A stretch of DNA of 64,000 nucleotides from Ignavibacteriaceae bacterium (GTDB lineage: Bacteria; Bacteroidota; Ignavibacteria; Ignavibacteriales; Ignavibacteriaceae): the NCBI GenBank assembly GCA_013388545.1, contig JACAFB010000010.1, positions 62,001-126,000 on the forward strand, given 5' to 3'. The notes under the pieces are model-generated. The model was not told the origin of the DNA, did not search any database, and saw nothing but the letters and a program-made list of their open reading frames with translations. Positions 1 through 6,535 of the stretch are shown piece after piece; position 1 is the stretch's first letter; every line of letters begins with the position of its first letter. A program made the position numbers and the translations under genes.

Positions 1-84
1 GAATCATTAAGAAGTGCTTTAATATTTAACAACAAACTTTTTATTTTAACCAGAGATAAGATCTTAATTTTTAACAGAGAATGA
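1..84 (+). CDS. C-terminal fragment of an unknown upstream protein
   Basis: Frame 1 is open from the first base of the window to a TGA at 82-84, giving 27 residues that end in RDKILIFNRE. The stop lies 3 bases before the TTG start of the next gene, which is the spacing expected within an operon. The fragment is too short to assign to a family, and a short open stretch can occur by chance in AT-rich sequence. It is listed only as a possible gene end. Confidence 0.3.
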   Translation, partial: ESLRSALIFNNKLFILTRDKILIFNRE

Positions 85-87
85 TCC

Positions 88-582
88 TTGAAGTTTGTAA
101 CAAGAGAACATCACGTTTTACTGATAATTAAATTTATTTTCGTAATTATGCTTCTGATTTGGTGCTTGGGAATTTTCCTGCCAATCCTTGTTCAAAGTGG
201 AGACCGAACAATTGCAAATCCGACTTTCATCAAAAAAATATACTCTCCTTTTTGTCATCAGGATGAAGAAAAATCTATTAAAATAAACGGAAGCTTACTG
301 CCAGTTTGCTCTCGCTGCACAGGAATTTACTCGGGTTCACTATTGATTTCCATTATCCTTCTTGTTTTCAGAAAAACACCTTATCTAAAGTTCAGCTCGA
401 TTACATTACTTTCCCTCCCAATGTTGATTGATGTGCTTGGATATTCTGTTGGGCTTTACAGTTATTCAAAAACAATAGCTTTGATAACCGGTTTTATTTT
501 TGGCTCAATGATTTTTCTTGTTATTTTTGAAGCAGTTGAAACGAGTCTAATTAAAGATATCAAAACAGAAAATGTCCAATAA
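88..582 (+). CDS. DUF2085 family membrane protein
   Basis: A 164-residue protein of unknown function. The family signature is clear: a CHQ motif near residue 56 followed about 20 residues later by LPVCSRCTGIYSG. These paired Cys/His residues suggest metal binding or a redox role, though that is inference. There are about four membrane segments: residues 10-35, a stretch after the Cys motif, and two toward the C-terminus. The start is a TTG; no ATG gives a better N-terminus. It overlaps the next gene by 11 bases, so the two are probably co-translated. Confidence 0.7.
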   Translation: MKFVTREHHVLLIIKFIFVIMLLIWCLGIFLPILVQSGDRTIANPTFIKKIYSPFCHQDEEKSIKINGSLLPVCSRCTGIYSGSLLISIILLVFRKTPYLKFSSITLLSLPMLIDVLGYSVGLYSYSKTIALITGFIFGSMIFLVIFEAVETSLIKDIKTENVQ

Positions 583-1075
583 ATTTTTACCACCTTTAAT
601 CTGCGGATTTGGTGGTGCTGTTCTTGCAACAGTACCCATATTAAAATCTTTTGGCTGCTGTTTAATTATTCCTGCAGCAGCGGTTTTTTCACTTATGTTA
701 TACAAAAAAGTGACAAATGATAGTTCAAAAATCTCTGGCGGAAGAGCTTTTCAATTCGGAATTCTCACTGGTTTTTTTGCTGCAATTTTTGTAACGATAA
801 TTGATATTCTTATTACTTATATTACAAAATCAAATGATCTGATTGCTACTCTTCCTCAATCTGAAATAATGATGCGTGAAATGAATCTTGGACCAATAAT
901 GGATGAATCATTGAAGCTTCTGAAAGAAATGGCAAAAGAAATAAGCACAACAGGATTTTCATTTCTCTACACTATCGCAATTTCAATAAGCAATTTAATT
1001 ACTCACTCTATATTTGGAATGCTTGGTGGATTTTTAGGTATGGCAATATTGAACCGGCGGAATACTACCGAATAG
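572..1075 (+). CDS. Hypothetical four-helix membrane protein (DUF4199-like)
   Basis: A 167-residue inner-membrane protein with roughly four hydrophobic segments, at about residues 8-24, 28-45, 62-85 and 130-160. A more polar amphipathic stretch lies between helices three and four. A glycine-rich hairpin (GGFLG) in the last segment and the overall layout resemble DUF4199-type proteins, but the match is by eye and weak. It starts inside the end of the DUF2085 gene and is followed one base later by the next gene, so it sits in a small membrane-protein operon. Function unknown. Confidence 0.5.
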   Translation: MSNKFLPPLICGFGGAVLATVPILKSFGCCLIIPAAAVFSLMLYKKVTNDSSKISGGRAFQFGILTGFFAAIFVTIIDILITYITKSNDLIATLPQSEIMMREMNLGPIMDESLKLLKEMAKEISTTGFSFLYTIAISISNLITHSIFGMLGGFLGMAILNRRNTTE

Positions 1076-1076
1076 C

Positions 1077-1376
1077 ATGATTACAGCTTTCATTTTTTTT
1101 GTTCATTTATTCTTTGTACTCATCATATTCACAAAGAAGTGGCAGGACGAAGGTTTGAGCTCAGCCTTTCTGAATCTGGGTTTGATAGGAATTCTTTTTG
1201 CAGTTGGCTGGTCAATTTCAACAATGATTCTGAAATTATTTATCGATCAAAAAGGATTTGGAATATATTTTGACAGAGATACTTTCTCGCTTTCGCTCTT
1301 AACGACAGCAGAATATTTTTTCTATAAGATGTATTATGGACACCAACTTACTTCAGACGATAAGGAAAAGCAATAA
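1077..1376 (+). CDS. Hypothetical small membrane protein
   Basis: A 99-residue protein with two hydrophobic segments, about residues 2-20 and 30-53, and a charged C-terminus. No family is recognised. The ATG lies one base after the stop of the preceding gene, so it is probably the last gene of the plus-strand operon. Its 3' end overlaps the 3' end of the convergent TonB gene by 29 bases, so the two transcripts would be antisense at their ends. Confidence 0.5.
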   Translation: MITAFIFFVHLFFVLIIFTKKWQDEGLSSAFLNLGLIGILFAVGWSISTMILKLFIDQKGFGIYFDRDTFSLSLLTTAEYFFYKMYYGHQLTSDDKEKQ

Positions 1377-2046
1377 CTGCTGTTTGTTCTACCTGTTTAT
1401 AAATAGCTCCAAGAGGTTCAAATCTCCATTGACGTAAAGAATTGATAGCAGCATTTTCTAACCTGGTATCAGCTTTGGTTAATGGAATAATATTACCTAC
1501 TGTGCCATCAGGCATTATGCTGAACTTCAATCGAATATCTATCTCTTTGTTAACACCTTCAGGGTATTCAGGTAAAATAAAACTGTAAATTCTTCTTGTG
1601 CCCTTTCCGCCCCAATCAATCTCAAAACCAAAAGAGCCTTCACCTGTTCCTTTGTTGCCTTGACCGGATAAGGTGGTTTTTGAATTCTGGGTTTCATCTG
1701 CAGAGGTTTGGTTGGTTTCATTCTTTTCTTTTTTCTTATCTGCCGGAGTGATCACTTCCTGTTCAGTCGGATTTTTTACCTGTGGAAGTTCCACTTCCTC
1801 AACGTTTCGGCTTTGATCGGTAGTTGTATTCATATTTTCCTGTCTTGAAGCTTCCTGAACTTCATTCAATTGATCGCCAGCGGCTCCGGATGAGCCAATA
1901 CCACCCGATGTGCCAAAAGAAATTTCAACAAAATCTTTCGGAGAATAGTCGAATGAAAATTTCACTAACAGAAAAACAATAAAAAGCACAACATGGAAAA
2001 TCAGCGATGCTGAATATGAAATATTTCGAATCGAATTGTATTTCAT
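1348..2046 (-). CDS. tonB: TonB-like energy transducer
   Basis: A 232-residue protein with the TonB/TolA layout. There is a short cytoplasmic N-terminus, one membrane helix at about residues 12-30, a long low-complexity linker rich in Glu, Asn, Thr and Ser rather than the usual Pro-Lys, and a C-terminal domain from about residue 150. That domain contains LKFSIMPDGTVGN and LRQWRFEP, typical of the TonB C-terminal fold. It would link the proton-driven ExbBD complex to an outer-membrane partner. It lies directly downstream of exbD with no gap and is the last gene of the operon that begins at 9504. Confidence 0.85.
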   Translation of the reverse strand: MKYNSIRNISYSASLIFHVVLFIVFLLVKFSFDYSPKDFVEISFGTSGGIGSSGAAGDQLNEVQEASRQENMNTTTDQSRNVEEVELPQVKNPTEQEVITPADKKKEKNETNQTSADETQNSKTTLSGQGNKGTGEGSFGFEIDWGGKGTRRIYSFILPEYPEGVNKEIDIRLKFSIMPDGTVGNIIPLTKADTRLENAAINSLRQWRFEPLGAIYKQVEQTAVIAFPYRLK

Positions 2047-2457
2047 TTAAGAATTTATTTTTTCAGTTTCAATAATAAACTTTTCAATCTGTGCTGCTTT
2101 GGCTGCATCAATTACCTTGATAATCAGTTCGATGGGAACGGTTTTGTCTGCTCTGATTATCAGATTTTCCTGATTGCTTTTATTTTTTAGTTCAATCAAT
2201 TTGGAAACTAACTGTTCAGGTGTAACGGCAAGTTTTTCACTACCCGCAAATATTTGTTGTTCGGCAGTGATCGTAACAACTAATTCAGAGGGAAGTGATT
2301 TTTCATTAAGCTTTGAGCCGGGCAGTTTTATCTTTACTCCGGTTTGAAGTACGAATTGAGAAGTAAGCAGGAAAAAAATCAGCAGCAGCATTACTATATC
2401 CGTCAATGAGGACACACTAAAAACACTTAATGGCTCGACTGAAGTTTTAAATTTCAT
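2047..2457 (-). CDS. exbD: ExbD/TolR biopolymer transport protein
   Basis: 136 residues: a short cytoplasmic N-terminus, one membrane helix at about residues 15-37, and a periplasmic domain. The helix contains the conserved SLTDIVMLLLIFFLLTS segment, whose Asp is the proton-carrying residue in this family. The periplasmic part ends in a typical IIRADKTVP-type motif. It would form the proton channel with the upstream ExbB homologue. The gene lies 7 bases after exbB and abuts tonB, so the three are almost certainly one unit. Confidence 0.9.
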   Translation of the reverse strand: MKFKTSVEPLSVFSVSSLTDIVMLLLIFFLLTSQFVLQTGVKIKLPGSKLNEKSLPSELVVTITAEQQIFAGSEKLAVTPEQLVSKLIELKNKSNQENLIIRADKTVPIELIIKVIDAAKAAQIEKFIIETEKINS

Positions 2458-2464
2458 AGTTGAC

Positions 2465-3121
2465 TCACATTTCTACATCAAAATCATCTTCAGAAACCGG
2501 TCTTCCCGCTGAAGTATCCTGAATTATATCGACAACATCATTTGCGACAGTTTCCATATCTGTTACTAAAGCCTTAACTGAATTCAAGAAGTAGTTATAA
2601 ATTGCAAGTGCCGGTATACCGACAATCAATCCAAACGCAGTAGTCAATAAAGCCTCCCAAATTCCACCTGCCAGATCGCTTGGATTAACAGAACCTGCTA
2701 AATCTTCGATCGTCATAAAAGCAGAAATCATTCCTGTAACGGTACCAAGAAAACCGAGCATTGGTGCAACTCCCGCTATCGATGCAAGTATTGGTAAACC
2801 TTTTTCAAGCTTTACAATTTCCTGCGAACCAGCGTTTTCAATTGCTTCCTTTACTCGTTCATGACCAAGTTTATATTTCTTCAAACCTTTTCTTATGATA
2901 TTTGCGACAGGTGATTTTTCTGCCATACAAACACTCATAGCTCCTTCAATATCTTTATTCTTAATCAAACTTCTCATCTTAACCATAAAAGCAGGTACGT
3001 TTATTTTTGCTTTCCTGATTACAAGAAAACGCTCAATAATTACTGCAAGTCCTATTACTGAACAAAGCAGTATTAACCACATAATAAAGCCGCCTTTTAA
3101 GAATATGTCAAATAAATTCAT
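2465..3121 (-). CDS. exbB: MotA/TolQ/ExbB proton channel protein
   Basis: 218 residues with three membrane helices, at about residues 12-32, 105-130 and 150-175. A cytoplasmic loop between helices one and two includes the family-typical VKEAIENAGSQEI and LEKGLPILASIAGVAPMLGFLGTV-type sequence. The third helix region, GGIWEALLTTAFGLIVGIPA, carries the channel Thr residues. It would form the stator-like core of the ExbBD-TonB complex. It sits between the HU-like/SPOR protein gene and exbD. Confidence 0.92.
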   Translation of the reverse strand: MNLFDIFLKGGFIMWLILLCSVIGLAVIIERFLVIRKAKINVPAFMVKMRSLIKNKDIEGAMSVCMAEKSPVANIIRKGLKKYKLGHERVKEAIENAGSQEIVKLEKGLPILASIAGVAPMLGFLGTVTGMISAFMTIEDLAGSVNPSDLAGGIWEALLTTAFGLIVGIPALAIYNYFLNSVKALVTDMETVANDVVDIIQDTSAGRPVSEDDFDVEM

Positions 3122-3145
3122 TGCTTTCCTTTTATTTTTAATGAA

Positions 3146-4900
3146 TTACTTTGTTTGCGCAGCAAATTTTTCTGCATCATTTAATGTTTTAAAGCCACCC
3201 ACCCGCACCCGGTACCACGTTCCCCTTCCCTCAATCAGTGCTTTTTCGATGAATGCATTTATTCCTCTTTTCTTAAGCTTTTCAACTTCGCGCTCAGCAA
3301 CAGTTTTAGATTTGAAGGCCGCAATCTGAACTACAAAATCATTAGTGTATTTATAGATGTTGTCTTTTACCTGAGATACCAAAGTGTTTGTTCCCCGTGA
3401 TATATTTGCTTCATTGTCCTTAACCGTTGTCGATGCTTCGTTTTTCTTTACTTCAATCCCGGATTTAAGATCGGTTTTGGTTTCTTTTAATTTTACTTCT
3501 GATGAAGTGGCAAGATTGAAATCTTTTTCCTGTATCTGTACCGGTTCGTTTTTATCATAAGGATAACTGACAGGAAAACTATAATCGCGTTCGATTACAT
3601 TTAATGGTTCTTTTATTTCGACAGTAGTAATCTGTTTTGAAGACTCTGGTGATTGATTTTTTATTTTTACAAAATAGTAAATCAGAAAAACTCCAACTAA
3701 CAAAACAAAAATTCCCAGATAAGCTGGCCAGTAGGATTTTCTCTGTTGATTTTCTTCTCGTAATTTTTGAATTGATGAAATTAGTTCTTCTTTAATTTTT
3801 TTTGTTGAGGGCTCCTTTGAAGAAAGAGCAACCGGGGATTTGTTGTCTTCTATTTTTTCATTAGAAGTTTTTTCCACAGTCGATGCAATATTCAAATCAG
3901 AGCCGGCTGATTTTTCATTAAATGATTCTGAATCAAAAATATTTTCGCCCAAATCCCATTTAAATTCTTCTGTTGATTTTATTTCACCGGCTTTAGGTGA
4001 ATCAACAAACTTCCCAACTTCTAAATTCAGATCATCAGAATACTTCTCCTCTTCATTGGGGAAATTTTCATGTAATTTCAAATCTTTTGAAAAATCAAGA
4101 AGTCCTGCATCATCAGGAGAAGAATCGACTTTAAATCTTTCAGATATCGGTAAATCAGATTCAATGAGCGGCTTATTTTCAATTTCGTTTACATTCTTCT
4201 TTTTTTCTTCATTTAGCTTTAAATCCAGATTTAAAATATCTGAACTCCACTTAGACTCATCAGTGTTAAATTTATCTCCCGGGATAGATGGCTCTATTTT
4301 AGTTTCTGAAGAGAAATTGCCAAAATCCCAAGTCAACTCTTCAAATTTAAACTCAGCAGATTCAATCTCATCATCAACTTCATCATTCCAGTTTAATTTA
4401 AACTGATTTAGTTTTAATATTTCAGAATCAATTAACAATTCTGAACCATCAGCGGCTTGTTCAAGAAGTTCAGTATCAGCCATTATCCTTTCAACCTTAA
4501 GCTCAAGCTGCCTGTTTTTTTCAGAAGTAGTTGACGGAATAAACAGCTCGTTATTTTTATTATCGCTAAAAGGTATTATTGGTTTATTGAGGCTTAGAGA
4601 AAAATAAGAATCGATGGGATGAAAGTCGATTCCGGGCTGCCCGGGAACATTAAAAACAAGCGCGCTTGTAAGAGAATCATTTAAATTTGCAGTATTGGTG
4701 AAAATGATAATATCAATTAAATCATTTCCAAGCTTTGTTTTTCTAAGATGGAACCAGCCAAAATTCTTCAGCGTGAGTGTGTCACCAGTTTTATAGTTCT
4801 TTGACAATTTATAAAGAAATGTTTCAAATGATTTTTTCATTTCTTCGGGCTGAATTCCATAAACTTTTGATACTTTTTTAACTAATTCTGTCCGGTTCAT
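3146..4900 (-). CDS. Membrane protein with N-terminal HU-like domain and C-terminal SPOR domain
   Basis: 584 residues. The first roughly 60 residues (MNRTELVKKVSKVYG, then GDTLTLKNFGWFHLRK) resemble an HU/IHF-type fold. A long acidic, low-complexity region follows, to about residue 370, with repeated short motifs such as LTWDFGNF and FKWDLGENIF. One membrane helix lies at about 388-411 (PAYLGIFVLLVGVFLIYYFV). A periplasmic SPOR domain lies at about 518-584 (FVVQIAAFKSKTVAEREV, then WYRVRVGGFK). SPOR domains bind denuded peptidoglycan glycans. The HU-like part would be cytoplasmic, so the protein could link a cytoplasmic partner, possibly DNA, to the cell wall; that role is inference. Confidence 0.75.
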   Translation of the reverse strand: MNRTELVKKVSKVYGIQPEEMKKSFETFLYKLSKNYKTGDTLTLKNFGWFHLRKTKLGNDLIDIIIFTNTANLNDSLTSALVFNVPGQPGIDFHPIDSYFSLSLNKPIIPFSDNKNNELFIPSTTSEKNRQLELKVERIMADTELLEQAADGSELLIDSEILKLNQFKLNWNDEVDDEIESAEFKFEELTWDFGNFSSETKIEPSIPGDKFNTDESKWSSDILNLDLKLNEEKKKNVNEIENKPLIESDLPISERFKVDSSPDDAGLLDFSKDLKLHENFPNEEEKYSDDLNLEVGKFVDSPKAGEIKSTEEFKWDLGENIFDSESFNEKSAGSDLNIASTVEKTSNEKIEDNKSPVALSSKEPSTKKIKEELISSIQKLREENQQRKSYWPAYLGIFVLLVGVFLIYYFVKIKNQSPESSKQITTVEIKEPLNVIERDYSFPVSYPYDKNEPVQIQEKDFNLATSSEVKLKETKTDLKSGIEVKKNEASTTVKDNEANISRGTNTLVSQVKDNIYKYTNDFVVQIAAFKSKTVAEREVEKLKKRGINAFIEKALIEGRGTWYRVRVGGFKTLNDAEKFAAQTK

Positions 4901-4930
4901 TTTATTTCTTGATACTTTTGATAATAAATT

Positions 4931-6535
4931 CTACCAATTATAGTTAACACCCAAAATTAAATTAAAGGGAATTCCTTTATAATCTTTCCAAAGATAATTG
5001 GAATTGTTTGAAAGATTTGTTAATTCCAATGTACCTGAAAATCCTTTGCTGATGTTATAATTTAACTTTACTCCCGGACTTAAATAAGGCGAAATCTCAA
5101 CATTGTTATCCAAATCTATATATCTCGCAGAGTGAAAAGTAAGATTTGCTTCCGCAGTAAATGCTGAAGAAAAATAATATGTGTAATGAAGCGATGATTT
5201 TATAATAGGTTTATACGGTAAAAAGTTATTAGTTGATTTTTCACGGATGTCATTGAATTCAAGAGAACCATAAAACGCGCCATAAGGGCCCAAATGATAA
5301 AGTGCATCAAAATAGGCTGAGATTGATTTAGCATCTGCTGCAGCAATCTCAAATCGTCCTTTTAAGTTTGAACTCAGAAAATAAGGGAATCTGCTGCCCG
5401 ATAAATATTTTATTCCACCTGTCAACTGGAAATAAGTATCGTACTCATATTTAAGCGAAACATTAAACGAGTTTTCTTTTATGAACGGTATCGCTGAAAC
5501 AATTTGAGGATTAAAATAATCATTTTCCCTTAGCATTTTTCCTGCCGTAAAAAGAATTGCATCCGGCTCGTACTCAGCAAAAAGTGAGAGCTGATCATTA
5601 AACCTGATTGAAGCAGATGCATATGGCTTATTCGATTTTTCTGATTCAGAACGGGCAAAGGTAAAACCAATTCTCACCCGCGCTGCTTTCCCTAATTTAA
5701 TTCCAAGGAATGGACGAATGGATATCAAATCATTATCCTGACTCTTATCAGTAGAATCTGAATAAAACTGTCTGTCAAATTTTGTTAAGATACCAAGTTC
5801 AATTACATCAGACTGGAATTTAAATGCACCATTTAAGGAAAGATAATTTTCGGTGAAAGTTTCCTGACTGAGATTTGTAATTTCATCCTGAACCTGAATC
5901 TTATATATAAAATTTTCAGAAGAAAGATTCTGAATTCTGAACAGAAGATTTCCCGAATTAATGGTTCGCTTTTCTTTTGGATCTTCACCCGCAAATAATT
6001 TAAAGGCATTTGTTTTAAATTCAGTGCCAAGAGAAATATGAGAACCCGGCATAAAACTAATATTATCAGGGAAGATATATGAAAAATCAAGTCCACCATT
6101 CAATGAATATCTCTCCGTGTTTTCATCAAAAGCGCGTTGATAATTTCCACCGGCTTTTCCTCTGACGAATCCGCCTTCAAAGGGATGTAAATACGATATT
6201 GATCCAACCGGCAAGGAATAAAGCCCGATACCTAACTCAAGGCTTCCGAAAAACACATTTGTACTATCGAAGATATTAATTCTCTCAAGATTTGGAGCTG
6301 AAACTTCCTGAATTTTTAATTCATCAGCGGAGTAGGAAGGCTTGATAAACTCATCGGAGATTGATGAAACAAAATCAGGGGGTATTTTCTTTACTTTCTT
6401 TACTGAAACTGTCTGCTTTCCAACGATTACAAAATCAGGAAGTTCGATTGAAGGATTATTCGAATTATCTTCCTGAGAAAATCCGATTACTGAAATGGCA
6501 AGAAAGAAAATCAAGAAAAGTTTATGCTTTTTCAT
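4931..6535 (-). CDS. Outer-membrane beta-barrel protein
   Basis: 534 residues with a signal peptide (about residues 1-20, cleaved near VIGFSQ). A short N-terminal stretch, SIELPDFVIVGKQTV, resembles the start of TonB-dependent receptor plugs. Many alternating amphipathic strands follow, and the protein ends in an aromatic residue (VNYNW), as expected for a barrel inserted by Bam. It is shorter than a classical TonB-dependent receptor and no full plug domain is obvious. Its start overlaps the end of the TPR gene by 4 bases, and it lies upstream of exbBD-tonB, so it is a candidate outer-membrane partner of that TonB. Confidence 0.7.
   Translation of the reverse strand: MKKHKLFLIFFLAISVIGFSQEDNSNNPSIELPDFVIVGKQTVSVKKVKKIPPDFVSSISDEFIKPSYSADELKIQEVSAPNLERINIFDSTNVFFGSLELGIGLYSLPVGSISYLHPFEGGFVRGKAGGNYQRAFDENTERYSLNGGLDFSYIFPDNISFMPGSHISLGTEFKTNAFKLFAGEDPKEKRTINSGNLLFRIQNLSSENFIYKIQVQDEITNLSQETFTENYLSLNGAFKFQSDVIELGILTKFDRQFYSDSTDKSQDNDLISIRPFLGIKLGKAARVRIGFTFARSESEKSNKPYASASIRFNDQLSLFAEYEPDAILFTAGKMLRENDYFNPQIVSAIPFIKENSFNVSLKYEYDTYFQLTGGIKYLSGSRFPYFLSSNLKGRFEIAAADAKSISAYFDALYHLGPYGAFYGSLEFNDIREKSTNNFLPYKPIIKSSLHYTYYFSSAFTAEANLTFHSARYIDLDNNVEISPYLSPGVKLNYNISKGFSGTLELTNLSNNSNYLWKDYKGIPFNLILGVNYNW

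Noticed and set aside
3840-4406. 188-residue plus-strand open frame inside the HU-like/SPOR gene
   Set aside because: It is the antisense reading of the acidic, serine-rich spacer. It is low-complexity (Ser/Phe rich) and has no domain, while the opposite strand has a clear domain structure.
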